DNA of 64,000 nucleotides from Uloborus plumipes. Taxonomy: Eukaryota > Arthropoda > Arachnida > Araneae > Uloboridae. Positions 22,701-37,700 of the stretch are shown here, in pieces. The stretch lies in NCBI GenBank assembly GCA_038373865.1, contig JAXGGA010002979.1, forward strand, positions 46,990 through 110,989. Direction: 5' to 3'. Under the pieces are notes generated by a model. It saw only the letters and a list, made by a program, of their open reading frames with translations, made no database searches and was not told where the DNA came from. Numbering within the stretch: the stretch's first letter is position 1; the number at the start of each line of letters is the position of its first letter. Both the position numbers and the translations under genes were made by a program.

Positions 22701-25700
22701 CTTAAACCTTGAGAACCTTAAATATTGAAACCACTAACACCAGAAAACCTCAGAGTGAAACCATAAAGACCTGAAAACCTCAAAGATTGACACTGAAAAC
22801 TTCAGATGCCGTTAAGACGATACATAGGGTTGCTAGATTTTTTAAACGTTCTCCTATTATTTAGACTTTACTTGGTAGGTAGAGAATGAATTGCACAAGC
22901 GTGTGAGCCATTGTATTACCAGAAAATTCATGTTACAACGCTTTAGTTTAATGGTTCATTGCCATAGAAGTTTTTCAATTGCCAGTAATCAAATTTAAAA
23001 CATTAATTGACGGTAAAATGCCGTTTGGATCTGGCTGTAACTAAAATAGAATCTAGTATTTACCGTTTTAGAGCATGAAGACTAACTGTGCCCCATCACT
23101 TTTTAATCAGGTACTGTACCTAAATTTATTAAATACTTGAAACAAAAATTAAATAATTAAAAACTTTCTCAAGCAATAAAAAAAAAAGTGCAAATAGCTT
23201 TAAGATTTCTACCTTCTCCATTTAAATACCTATCGTACATTAATAGAATCCCGTTTCGTAACTTAAGTAATTCTTCATATACATATTTAATATCATATGA
23301 CTGGAATTTTGAAGGAAAGTATTTTGTTTACAATTGTACCACCAAATAATTGTATTTCATGTTATGAAAGTTTATATCCATTAAGTGAAAATAGTACTGT
23401 TGAAAATATTAGAGATTCTTAACTTGAAAATGTATGAACAAAATGATACCGTAGATTAAGACGTTTAGTGAAAAAAAAAATCTATAGAAATATGTTGTAT
23501 CTTGCAAAAATGTGTTAACTGGTTAAAATAATAAAGCACTAATTCATATCATGTACAATTCGTCACAAATAATGCGTTTTACTTTTTCTTTTTTTTTCAT
23601 GATGTAATTTTTAGTGTCAATAAAAAAAACGCTTTTGTTTAATAAACACAAAGCTTTACCAAGTATTGTATTTAAGAGTATATTTAAAAGAAAATTAGCA
23701 GCAAAAAATGATCTGGTTGAAGAGTTACAATGAATTTACCACATTCACTGTAACACTTAACCAGATTTTATTTTATTGTTTGTTATTACTCTTGATCAGA
23801 ACACATTTTTATAAGTATAGGTTAGTAAATGTAACCATTCACTAGCATATACTACTTATAAAAATAACAGCAAACGAGTAGTAATTGCCTTTTTACAATA
23901 TAAATACTCAATTAAACTAGTTTAGTCATGCTCTAAGGTTTTTAAGCAGTAAAAGTATGTTTCCAGAACGAAATATTATTTAAATCTGAAACAATTTATA
24001 AATGCAATAATGACAATAAAATAATTATTAAATGATGAGGACAATTTAGTAATTGCTTTGATGATTTCAAACATAAAATAATACAATGTTTTGAGCTTAT
24101 AAAAAGCAATAAAAGATGGAAAAACGTGCAAATCCGTTGAAAGTCGAAAATTTTCACGAATGCAATCTTTTTTTTTATACATAAGAAGATACAGAAGAAA
24201 GTAACAATAGATACATGACAAAATAACTGTCTTGTATATTCATAGTATTATTTGAATAATTGTTATTTTTTATTTTGTTTTCATTTAATTCACAAGTCAA
24301 TTAAAAGGTCAAATAACAATTTAAGTTATCATTAATAGTTTTTTTTTTAATCTGCTAACTGCCTAGTCGGATAATTACTTGAAACATTTTTAAAATATCA
24401 TTTAACAAGATAAAAAGAAGTTGCACAAACTAACACTTGGGCCGAGCGTTACCACAACAGTTGCTGACATTTTAATTCAAGTCACTTATCTGACGTAAGT
24501 TCAACAACTTCAATCATAATTAAATAATAATTATTCGCAAAATACGACACAAATGGAAAAAAATAATGTGCTTCGCTCTCTATTGTACATTGTTTTACTA
24601 TTATACGAAAGAGCAATGCTTTAACGCCGTACATTTCTGTGCTACTTGGTAGAGAAATTCTGATGAAAGTTCAAAAGGAAGAAAATCATTTTAATATTCG
24701 AATTTAGATGGCAGCACAAGAAACGTAAAAAACGTTCTTATTTAAATTAAGTAGATAAGGTGGTACTGTTAGGTCGGCAGTTGATTTTTTAGACATTCAC
24801 GAATTTCGTTATTTCGACGTGTTGCATTTGTTATAGGCGGGATAAAGTTTAGTTCAGTGCAACAACTTTCGTTTTTATTTTAATAAGTTTACTAGTAGAA
24901 ACATTATGTAATTAGATGTGCACATTTCAGAAAAAATATGAATACCAAGCAAAAGCTTTTGCTTGTAAATTTTGCAAGGAAAAACCTTTTCTTAAACTTC
25001 ACGAAATGACAATAAAAGTGACTGTTTCTTAAAATTACAAATTCCTTACAGGTCATTAAAATGGACACATTAAGAGAGATATTTGAAGTTCGATTCAAAA
25101 CTCTCTCCCCCCCCCCCTTTTTTTTCTCATGCTGACCTAATTCCAGCTTTGAATTTTAAACATGTTTTTCCATAGACACAGTTTGAAAAATAAAATCTCC
25201 CATTTCCCCCCCCCCCCTTCCCCCTTTTTTTCAAGGTACACTGTTCAAAAAAGATTTATAGTGTAAATTATCAAGAATTTAAACTAAAAAAACTCAATAA
25301 GACACATGCGGGCCTTGTGAATTATGCAATGTGTAGTGTTGCATGGCAGTACATATTTCACTTGTTTCATACGTGGAACGAATCCTGAGGTTAAAATCTT
25401 TAAAATTCATAACTGATGAGCTTTGAGGTTTATCGAGAAACTTACAGTAGCTTCTATAAACGAAATAGAGCAACTTCCTAAAGTGTTCCTGTTATATAGG
25501 ACTATTTGTAGCCTATGTACAACATTTCTGAACTTAGTTAAATTACTTCTGAGAATCTGCTCTGAAGTTCTTATTCCATATTAGATAAATGACAGACGAA
25601 AATTTCTAGTAATCATGCCTCAAAAAATAGGAAAAATGAAAACATTCTGTCCGACTTCTAACATAAATAGTGTCGTCCCAAACAAATTTTTAAAAATCAT

Positions 25701-28700
25701 TAAACGTTTTTCTATTTGTTCCTCCTGTTGCAATATTTTTCAACATTTTATTCCCCAAAACGTCATTTTACTTACGTCTTTGCCTCCTGTCTTATTATAT
25801 CCCGTACAACCTGCATAACATGGAGAGAAATATGTAGATTTCCCATCAGGTCCGCAAACCGGAGTATAAACTTTTGTTGTGCATAGACAGTCACTGTTGC
25901 ATGTATTTTCCAGATTAAATCTAAAGAAAAGGGAGTAAACGATTTTTAAAAGATGCAAAATGCTTTCATACTTTTATACTATTTAATTTTTATATTTTAT
26001 TCAAACATTGAATAAGTTATATTAAACAAGATTTAAGGACCCCAAGTAGACAGGTTATTAGTTTATTTATTTCTCTTCTGACTTAAACAAGCCTTTATCA
26101 AAAGGGCGCGGAAACGACTTCAGGTACATTAAAAAGTCGTGTTTCACTGCCGTCTAAGTTAGAGATGCAACATCGAAGATCAACACTAATTTTTGAAGGT
26201 GTATTAATGTATAGCAAACTCTATAAAATGCTTTATTGAGAAAAGTAAAATTCGCAGAATGTATTTCTCAATGTACGGCTAATATTTTTGAACTATCGAC
26301 ATAAAATTGATGGTGATGATAATAATAATAATAAGAAGAAGAAGAAGAAGAAGAAGGATAGCAATATAAAAACCTTTAAATAAGTTTTTTTTAATAATAA
26401 ATTGTTTATGTATTTAACACATAAAAAACTGAAACATCAATATAAAATAATGAAAATAATTTCGGAACGACGTTCTATTTTCAACTAAAATAGTTTAAAA
26501 AACTAAAATGAGTCATTTAATAATATGTGTAAACTAGTTTAATTAACAAGTTGGCAATATTCTCAACAAAATGACACACCCATATACTTACGTGTGTGTG
26601 TGTTAACTAGTTTAAATGTCGTGATTCGAAACTTGTACTATTTTTTTTTAATTTAATGTTATTTGTTTTCGTGTTATATTTTGAAGTATTATGTTTCCGT
26701 GTTATCTAGTTGAAATGTCACCAACTTATATTGGTGGTTCGCATTTAATAACTCATTTTTTTTTAATATCCTAGGAAAAAAATAATTCACACATCTCTGT
26801 CTGTATTGTACATGTGTGTTTCAGTGTACTAGGCACTTGCTCATTGTTGCTTGATAACTCCTAGAAAGGGCTACAATCTATTTCATTCTGAAGAAAAAAG
26901 TGTGTAATGTCCTCATTATTCTCAAACATTTAACCGACAGACTAACTCCGATCAAAACGTTTGAAATCAGAAACGTGTGAATAAGTTTTAGAAATAGTTG
27001 AAATCGATGTCATAACCACGTTGAATCAGTACTCAAATTATTAATATTTATGCAGCAGTTCAATAAATGATTTCACGCCAGTTCTTTTATTGCTTCCCGC
27101 TGCGCGTCAAATCGAAAAGAAGGTTTTTGAATTTTATTACAAAATATTATTTCGTTACAATTGTTATGATTCCAATGAGCATATTCAAGGGATCCATTAC
27201 ATTTTTAAACCTCAATAAGCATTATTTTTAAATTTCATCACTTCGTATATGACTTCGCAGATTAAAATTCTGAGTAACAAGGCTAAAGTATCAGACACAT
27301 AAAGTCAACTACTTGAAGAAAATGGAACAAATTAGGATGGAGTGCGTCCTGTAGCAACTCCGTCAGAGGTGCATTAATTTGGTTAAAAAGTTTAAAACGA
27401 GTTTGGACAAAATTTGGGTAGTTACACAAAATATGCAAAAATGTCTGATTAACGTTGAATGTGCATACAGGAGCTGGTTCGTGGGAAAGAAGATATTTAT
27501 GCGTTAATCTGGTATGGCCGATGAGTAGGCAGGCTATTATGTGACTTGTAACCTTCTCTTAATCTTTAAGGATTTTAATTTTTTTGTTGTCAGATTATAC
27601 AGTAGTATTACAAGCATTTATATTTCTATTATTTTAATTTTTATTTTAACAACATCATTTTCGAGATAATAGTTAGGATTAAAAAAATCTGACATCCACT
27701 TATCTCTAAGAATGAACATGATAAACGTAATTTTACCTGTTTGTCTTTGAAACGATTGTTTTAACTGAAGACAAATAGCATGATGAAAATAATTGTGCAG
27801 GAAAATCTAGTTAACGATACTTGAAAAAACGCATACTAGGACGAGGAACAGAAATCTATTTAACAATTCTAGGAGAAGGTTTAGTTATGTTTTATTAGAA
27901 GACTGTAGTTATGATAATTTGAAAGTGTAAAATATGTATTAAAAATTTCTTGATTTTTAACAATTTTTGAAGCAACAAATCAGTTATATGGTTTAACTGA
28001 GCCAAAATACTGATATTTCTTGAATCCAAATGTCTGAATTGTGAATTTTATTTTAAATATTTGAATTTTATTTTAAATATTAGTTATGCTGCCCATATTC
28101 ATACAGATGAACAAAAAGCGAGAAACAACTAACTTAAACGAAAAAGTAAACCAAAAGGGCACAACTGTCTTGAAATTGCATCTAATAGAATTGCTTAAGG
28201 TTTTCTTGTTATATATTGAGCACTTTCATCATTGACAAAGATGTTTAATTATATCCTTGAAATAACTAGCATTTTCTTGGCATTACGTAATATATTAATG
28301 TTGTTTTTTCATGAATCGATAGTTAATATTTGCTTGTAAAAATAAGTCTATTTTGCAAACAATTTTGAAACTTAAGAGCAACGACAGTAATATTTATCGA
28401 GGCCAATGGCTTGAAAGTGTATATACTAGTAAACGTCTGTACTTTGGAAGTGCTTACATTCCGTCAAAACACGAAAGTGACTATAAAATGCAATATATTT
28501 CTGAATAAACTTCTTTTGTCTTCATCGACATTAAATAGCAAGAAAATTGTATTCTTATTATGTAAATAGGCTCAACTTCAATATTTCAACAAAAAAGTTA
28601 ATAATAGAAATTTAGCGCAAATAAGCAGTTAAGTAACTAACTAAAATTTATAGCTAAAAATAAATGATTTTTCCGAACGCATCGAGTTCAAATCAAACAG

Positions 28701-31700
28701 TATGTGAAGTATTTTGCCAAAAGGTTATAGCCATTTGGCAAAAAAAAGCAGTTTGGGATAAAATTTTTGTGCTATCTTCAGTTTTCACATTCCATTGATA
28801 AGATGGTGAAATGTTTTCTATGCATTTTACTACATGCAAGTACTTGCATCCCAATTAATATTTTCATTTAAATCATTACTTCATTTTTTCTTGAAAAGTT
28901 CTTTCAAAAAAAAGAAAAAAAATCACCTGAACATATTAGATCAGCCACAGCAGCTGACACATATGAAAACCGTTTGAAGATTTTTTTTTTTTTTTTTTTT
29001 ACTCTCTTCTTTCCCATACGGCTACGTAAGAAGCGTAAGCCTTCGAAATACTTTAATTTCTTTCGATAAATCATCATAACAAAGCGTAATACAGTTTAAG
29101 CACAACCGAAAAGTTTAAGCACAACCGAAATCTTTTGATAAAACGAAAAGTATACACCAAAAAGGTTTGAAAATTTTACTGTAATTAAACAAACAATTTA
29201 CAAATCCATGTTTCGAATTTGTAAAAAATTCATAGAAATTAAAATACTATTACATGATAAAATCAAAATTTTGCTATCGCAAAAGTTTAAGCACGAAAAC
29301 GGAATAAATATATTTTAGAAAGCATAAAAGTTTTTTAGTAGTCTATGGTGTTACGGTTGCATCTGTTGAGTTCGAACATGCGATTTTTCATCGAAAGCAC
29401 GGGATTATGGAAGGTTTCGGGAGTTAGTCTGTACCAGGCTTCCTCGATTGCAGATTAAGGCTCTTGAACAGAGCAATACTGCTTCCCATTCTGGTATACG
29501 TCACGTGCGGGAATTCTCCATATGTTTTCTATGGGATTTAGATCCGGGCTGAGTGCTGGCCAGTTCATTACACTAATATTTTGAGAACAAAGCCATTCTT
29601 TCGTACTACGGGAATTGTGTATTAAAGCGTTATCTTGCTGAAAATCCAATCAGGACCAACTAGGAATTCACCGAATGGTAACAAAAGCTTTCTCAGGGTA
29701 TCTTGATACCTTTCTGAATTTTGTCTACCCTTTAGAAAGCTAAGAGAAGTTTGTCCGTTGAAGCAAAAAGCGCCCCATACCATGACTGAGCCACCACCAT
29801 GTTGCCTACTGAATACGCACTTCGGATCTTTCCTCAAGTCACGCCAGTAGTATGAGAACCCATCTGGACCGTCTAAATTCCATTGTTTTCCATCAGAGAA
29901 CAGAACAGTAATCCATTCGTCACTATAATGCATATGATGCTTTGCCCACTGCAGTCTTGCTTGTTTGTGACACTTTTTCAGAAAAGGTTCACGAGCTAAC
30001 TTTTGTTTTTTGATAAAGCCTGATTATTTTATTCGTCTGCTTATGGTATCACGTGATAATTTTGTTACAAGTCTAGTTTTTATTTGATTAAGTGACAAAT
30101 TTTCAGTTAAGGCCAGTTTTTTAATTCTTCTATCCTCACGAGATGTAGTTTTTCTCGGTCTTCCTGAGCGAAACGCAGGTTTAAATTGATTTCCACGTTT
30201 TTGAACATTATAAATACCACGTTTAGATCTATTTAAAATCACTGAAATTTGCATAACAGAGTTACCTTCTGCTTTCAGCTTCCAGAGTTTCACAACTTCT
30301 TTAGACGAGAACTTTAGTGACTACGGCATCTTGTTAACACTTTAAGCCATTGCTACACTATATAACTCGTTCAAAAGAACCACACTGGTTCTTCACGCAT
30401 CACGTTTCAAGAGATATTTGCATAAAATCTGATCTGTGCATAAACTTTTGCGACAGATAAAAAAATATCTTTTGTATTTTCTGATTTTCGTTGCGTTTAT
30501 ATTTTTCAAAACTTCAAACACTTAATTAGGATCATAGAAGCCACTTACAGTATAAATATGAAAGCATTCTGCTGAAAAGATTTCTTTTTATTCAAAAATT
30601 TGCATAGTGCTTAAACGTTTGCGACGCACTGTATCACAGAATGGTATCATGACATTAAAAGTGTCATTTACTCTATTCTAATTACCCTAAATAATAACCA
30701 AATGGACATGCTTAGTGAGTATTACATGCAAATCATTAATTTAAGTGAGGGAAAATGACGTTTTGAATGAATGATTTCTGATCTTTACTGATATTTTCCT
30801 TTAATTGCACAAAACTTTTGTGAAAAAAAGTTATAAAAAAGAAAAGTTTACTTACAGTGGATTCGATACAGAACTGGTTCCAGTCAACTGATAAACGGGG
30901 CAAGTTATGACCATGCAGCTTATGAGAGCAATGACACTAAAAGACTCAGCAATTACTATCCCTCCTGTCATTACCCTTGGTCTCGGTCGGAACTTTCGGA
31001 TCGCTATGCCCCCAAAAAGAATTCCCAGTTGCATGCCGATAATACTGGCAGGACCTTGAAACAGAAAGATACATTATTGTCAAAAAAGTCCGTTTTAGTG
31101 TCTCTAATTTCAGGAAGCATACACAAAAGCAGAGCTTAATTTCTAACAAAAAGTGGAAAGTAGCGCTATATTCTTCAAACCATATATTCACGTAATTAGT
31201 AAGGATGCTGACATACAAAAAGAAGGAAAAAAGAGAGAAAAAAAGTAAAATTTAAAAGCTGAGTTTCTTTGAGCTCACGTACAAGTTGCGTTTTGTATCC
31301 GAGGTGCACTCTAAAGTTTTCAATAAGCAATAACAAATCACAATATATTTTCTTTTTTACCTCAAACGTCGTGCAATCCCTCTTTCAAACTAACAGTCTG
31401 CTAACGTCTCGCGTCCACCACCTTTTTCTCCTCCACTATGCAAGATTGCATTGCGCGGTACATGCGATAGTGGCGCCATCTGTTGAGTTGACCGGTTTCC
31501 AATATGACGTACGGATGTGCGTCTTTGCTGAAGCCCGATATCAGGTCCTTCCTGATGGTAACTGAGTGTCCACTGAGGTAAAAAGACTTGAGTGTTCGGG
31601 AAAAAATTATGTTGTGTGCTCTCAGACGTTAGTCACACACTGGTTGCTATACGTCATTGCGAAAAACATACTTTGAATTCGAAATGTCAAATTTCTTTTT

Positions 31701-34700
31701 TTTCCTTTAATCTTATAAAAGACTGTTACTCTGCAGTTGGGAGGCTATATTAGACAAAACAACAGTAATTTATTCGTATTTGGGAAACAAGTGACATGTA
31801 AGAAATTTAAAACGCACTAATATAATGCATCCCATATTATGCAAAAAGCAAACATTTTTGCTTTTCATTTCGTCTTTCAATCATTTATTTCTTCATCATA
31901 CAGTCTTACCTGAATAAAGACTTGCTTTTGAAGCGGATTGACGAAATTGCATTTCCATGTATTTGGGAAGCAGAACATAGTACCCCACTACTCCATTTAA
32001 TCTCAAGACTCCTCCAAGGTAGTGGCAAATCAAAATGGGATTCTTACCCAACCTTTTCATTGCTTTCCCCATATCTGAAAAAAAGAAAGAAAAAGCAATG
32101 GTCAGAAGCAGAGCAAAATATTTTTTTAAAAGAGTCAGCAAAAAATATTATTAATTTTACTTGAAATGCTCAAAACAAATAGAAATAATCAGGAGCAAAA
32201 TGCATGGGATACGTTTTTTGAAAGAGGTAAAAAGGAATAACGTCTACTTCTATGTATACATTAAGATTACCACTCTTTCAGTTCTCCCTTCCTGGCTATT
32301 TTTTTTTCGTGTGTACATTTTATAGTGCAAAAACGTGAATTAAGGATCAGTAGCACATATATGGGTTTTCTAACGTTCTGGGACAACTGCTGTAATTATT
32401 CACAGTTATCAAACTTCAATTTTCAATATGCACATTATATACACCTGCCTTATTGCGCAATTCCTTATCGTCCACACTACAAAATATGGAAAACAAACAA
32501 TTTTCAATAATAACAGTATCTTTGAATTCAGATGTAGCTCCTTCAAAACGCTTTCTGTAGCAATTTTTTTCCCAAAGATTATGCAACAGTGGCATTAACA
32601 AAATGCCTATTTTCAAAACACAAATCAGTGGAAAAAACGCGAAATTTCATCTGCTTCTTGAATTTGCCGTGAAAAGAAAATGGGTTCAAACTTGTATTTT
32701 CCTTTCAAATTTTGGATTTTTAACAGCTTAAGGCTACAGTGCCTTAAGCTGTAAAAGTTCCTTTTTTCAATTTATTTTCAATTATTGATATATATATATA
32801 TATATGTCTAAAACTTTGTGTGCTTGTAATTTTCTACATTTAAAAGCATTAAAAAAATTGATGCAAAAACAATAAATACTGTTTTTTGAAATTTGGAAAT
32901 TTCAAAAACTTTTCTAACAAAATTTCAAAATGTTCCATGCGTCACATTTTTTTTTTTTTTTTTTTTTTTTCAAACTTTGAATTTCCACTTATTTTTTGAG
33001 CTAAAATAATTCATGAAAATTTTCATTTTCAGCCATCTTTTATAAACTATCTCATGAAACATTACATGTATAAATTTATGGCAATCATGCCGAATGATTG
33101 GAAATGAAGTGGAAATTCAAAGTTTGAAAAAAAAATGTGACGCATGAAGGCTTTGAAATTTTGTTTTAAAAAATTTTTCATTTTAATTTCAAAAAAAGTA
33201 TTCATTGTTTTTGTACCATTTTTTTATGCTTTTAGATGTAGTAAATATACAAGCACACAAAGTTTTAGACATATCGAATTGAAAAAGAAAAACATTTTTC
33301 GTGTCCACCCTAGCCCTAAGAATCCTTGAGAAGACGATGGCGTAAGGTTATGAGAAAGATTTCCTAAACGGCTTGAGTCTTGTTTTTCTTGAAGAAGCGG
33401 TTTCAAAATTGTAAACATATGTGCAAATTTTTTGCTGACAGTTTCAAAAAATTCAATACCTATAACATTTGCAAGAAAATGAGAATAAAATTTAAATGTT
33501 CTCAATGACTAATACAATTTATCTATACGCTATTGGTTCGATGGAGACTTTTGTAATCCTAGAACAACAGTGAGATGGAACTTTATCGGAAGTTTTATTT
33601 AAACATTTCTCTCACTGTTTATTTAAAATGCTGTTTAAATCCAACATCTTTTATCAAAAAACCTAGAAGTTTTTAGAAAAAAAGGCCAATCTAAAATTAG
33701 TATGAAATACCTATGTTTAATCTAAATAACAACAGCGCAAGTAGCAAATTGTCATGAAAATATAGCATACAGCGAGTTCAAAACTACAATAGAGCCTCTT
33801 CATTTGTTGAAGAGAATTTAATACACAACCAAAACGTAATGAGAGAATCTTTTCTCTGTTGTGGTATTGGAGAGATTTTCTCCAAATCGTCCAAAAAAGC
33901 TTTCAAAAAAAAAACATCCTTCAACTTTGTTAAAAACGCACCTTTTATTTATTTTTTTTTTTATATGTTAATCTGAGCTCATCTATATTCGGACAAATAT
34001 TGGCCACGATCACTCACAAATATTTTTTTCACTTTTTCTTTTGTGTCTTCTATGAGGATGTTATTGTTCCTGTTTGATCATCAAACAAAATTATTTAAAA
34101 ATTAATAATGCATTTATACTTTAATTGCGAAAATTCATTCTAAACTTGCGTACGGTAAGCATTACACAGTACATTTGATTTTTTTTTTTCATACCATTTT
34201 TATCTCAACTTTTACTTTCTGTGACTCTATTCTGCGGCTATTCTGCTAAAAGTTGCGGAACATGAAAACATAACTAGGTGGTGCTCACTTCTTTAAGGTG
34301 CCACATGGATTGTTCCTGTGATTCAACGCTCATTTCTTACGTAATTAACCTTTCCGTAATTTGACTGAATGCTGCCAGGAGATCACGTGGCCTTCCGTAG
34401 CACTGTGCGTCCCGAATACAAACTGGATTTTCCGATTAAAAAAAGCAGTGAATAAGTATTAACCCAAATAAAAAGCAATCAGACTAGCAATACGCACTGC
34501 GTTAGTGAGCATGCTGTGATTCGATTGGCAAATTAACACAAAATGCAAGCTATATGTTGCAAAATGAATCTCAGTGGAGAGCGAAAGCATCCAAGTTTTA
34601 AGCAAGTGGGGAAAGGTGTGTTCTTTTTAAATCAGTGACAGTTTAGGTTTGCTACAAATTCCAACATTTTCGTTGTTAATATAAACACCTTTTCTCTTAA

Positions 34701-37700
34701 AAAAACATTGCTTTTCTGTAGAAAATATTTATATATTTTACAAGCTCTTAAATCTATTTGTGTGTAACTCCCCTCACCGCCCCCTTAATAGTGTCACTGC
34801 GCACAAATGCCTCCCCCTCAGTAATGGTGCTAGATTTTGATTGATTATGCGTATTTTCAAATATTGTGGGAAAATTCAGAAAGGATGTATTTATATTTTT
34901 TAGTAAATCTTAAATGCATTTTAGAAATAACCCCTCAAAGGGCAACACCCGGTAGATACCCTCCCCCTCTCCTCCCAGTAGTGACTCTACTGAGTACTGT
35001 AGTTATAATTGGATCCTAATATTTTTTTAAAATATTAAACATATAAATCTTTTGATTTTTTATGACAATTGTGAAACACATTAATTACAATTCTTACCTT
35101 TTAATTGTTCGATGGGGGACTTAGGAGCCTCTTCTTTCTTTTTTTGAAGACTTGAAGGCAACTTCTTTCCGGGGAATCGCTTAGGAAACAAGATCATAGG
35201 CACCGAAAAAATAAATATCGCTACACCTAAAATAATAAAGCCGAGCCACCATGCTCCTACCCATCTTGGATCCTTTGTCCCAAATCCTGGATCATCTAAA
35301 ATTATTTAAAAAGAAAAAAAATCAATTCATTTGTCTAGTGCAAAGCAAATTTGATTAAAGTTCTACTGCATATTTTAGAAATTATAGCATTCTGGTCGCT
35401 AAGCATCGTTGTTAAATGCTATTACTAAGCCTTGCCATTGAAATTGATAACAGCATAAATTACAGAAAATAATTAGGTAGGTATTTTACAACTTAAATGT
35501 AGGCTTGGAAAAGCTCAAGTTATAAACTTTCTTTATAAACGTATCTTTAAAAAAAAAAAGTTAACGCATGCGTAAGCAATTTGAAATTACGTGTAATCCA
35601 GAAAAAAATAACCAAAGCAGAAAAATCCAAGAGATGAGCTTTCGTGAGCTCTAATTCAACTTAAACCCTAATACTTATGTAGAAAAATACAACTGGAAAC
35701 AGAATAAAAAAGAAAGGACTTCATGGACGCACTGGAAGCACTTGCTTCGTATGCCTGAGATCGCACGTTTGATTCTCATCGGTGTCCAAAGTGTTATCTT
35801 CTCCTTGCGTTGTGAATTTTATTCCGATTTGCGCTACTTGTGCCATATATAGCACTCGCTGTGGAGTCATTTACTGGATGAAAATTGGTCTCCGTATATT
35901 ATAGAAACAAAACTGTCACAGTTGTGCGAGTTCAGATCTGTTTTCTTGTCTTAGAAGCACCAGTTACAAACTACATCTTTCACCAGTGAACAATAGAAAG
36001 TTTCAATGCCACTCCATATGCCACATTGTCCTGCACTCAAACACAGAGCTGTAAAATGTGTTGACATACTGATTACATGTTATAATGGTCACTAAACGAG
36101 TCATTTTTGCAAACCATCAAAGCATAGAAGGCATATATAGCAAGAAATTAGCCGAGGAAAGGAAACTTAACAAAAGAAAGGCTTTGGCTTCCCCCCGCCC
36201 CCGAGTCATTTTCCTCTCAACTTTCTTTACCTCAAAAAATTGTTCAGTTGTATTAAGCAGTGAAGTTGTAAATTGAATCGAAAGTAACAGTAAATAACTG
36301 CAGTTAAATTGTTCAAAATTCATGCTTTTTTCCTTGTGTAGGTATACGTATTTTAAAATTGAATTTAATGCCTTAGTTTAAATATGCTAATGAACAGTAA
36401 CAACTGCTACAGAAACTATGCTGTTATTTCATTCACTAACTTGACACACCCTAATTTAGGCAATCTATCTACGGATTAACGAATCTCTAGAGCGAGCTTT
36501 AAAAATTCGATAAAAGTTAAGTGCATTTAAGTCAGAGGAGATAAGATAAATTATGAGAAAGAGCAGAACGAACTTTAGTGGGTATGCACTTATAACAGGG
36601 TGAGTGTGTGTCACTAACAAGAAAACAGATAAGCATTCCTCGTTTTTAGCACCGAAATTAGTTTAGTTTTTAAAAAACTGAATAAAAAGATCAAATTTAA
36701 TTCTGTTTTCGTCCTTCTTATCAGAAAAACAAAAACATTTATTTTTTTATTTTTTATTTTAACCAGTGATACCTTCTGTACCTACCATTTCTAGCTTAAC
36801 CGGATGAAGGGTATCAATGGAAGTTTAAGGAAAAATATTAGAAATAACATTGTTGAGGAATAATTATATTCTAAAGTATTCAGCGGATTTTACCTTTAGC
36901 TGTTGGGATGGGGTGTCATAAGCCTTGTGTAGTTGGACTTTCACATTCAAACGTGCTGCAATATTTACTTATTATTGGGCAGAATGGTGCATTTTGCTTT
37001 ACCATTTTTCAAAAAATGAACCGTTGTTTTTACAGTATAATACTGGCAGTCGAGGTTCCAATTTAAAACTGTAAAATGCGCAGTAATAAACTGTAAAATT
37101 AACAATTTTGCAGTTTCTTACAGGAAAGTTAGCAATTTTAGTCTATTGCCGTAAAATTTAGCTGCATTACATTGTAAAAACAACAGTATAATACTGGCAG
37201 CTGAGGTTCCAGTTTAAAATTGTAAAATGCAAGGTAATAAACAGTTAAATTAGTCATTTTACAGTTTATTTCTGTAAAGTTAGCAATTTTACAGTTTATT
37301 ATTAGAAAATTAGCTGTATTATACTGTAAAAACAACATTCATTTTTACAATGCAGAACGCCAAAAAAAAAAAAAAACTTGAACTTTGACGTTAGTTTTAA
37401 AACCATGCTGCCAATCCTTGTACGTTATTATGTACACATATGAACTGCTGCAACTGCTCGTCATCCACCAGAAAATTCTCGTTCCATTATTGAGTCCTGG
37501 GTTGGTGCCAATTATTTAGGTTTTAAGTTTAAGGGCTAATAAATACAAATTCTTCAACCCTGAACCAAAGGATATTAGACTAGGTTAGACTAAAGGATTT
37601 TAGACTGTGTAAGGGAAAGGGTGCTCTGCGAATAGGATATGTATAGCGAAAATCGGTAATAAAAGTTGAAGACTGACTCTGTCTTTAATTGATAAGTAAT

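Larger units (their letters stand above)
25921..30855 (-). other. Intron 5 of OATP-A
   Basis: A 4.9-kb intron containing an ATA/GAA simple repeat at 26315-26357, a LINE 3' fragment (27313-27558) and a dead Tc1-like element (29090-30633). Otherwise AT-rich and without recognisable genes. Confidence 0.6.

Noticed and set aside
25776..25920. A separate Kazal-type protease inhibitor gene
   Set aside because: The reading frame is flanked by splice sites in phase with the neighbouring OATP exons and matches the OATP extracellular loop; it has no signal peptide of its own.
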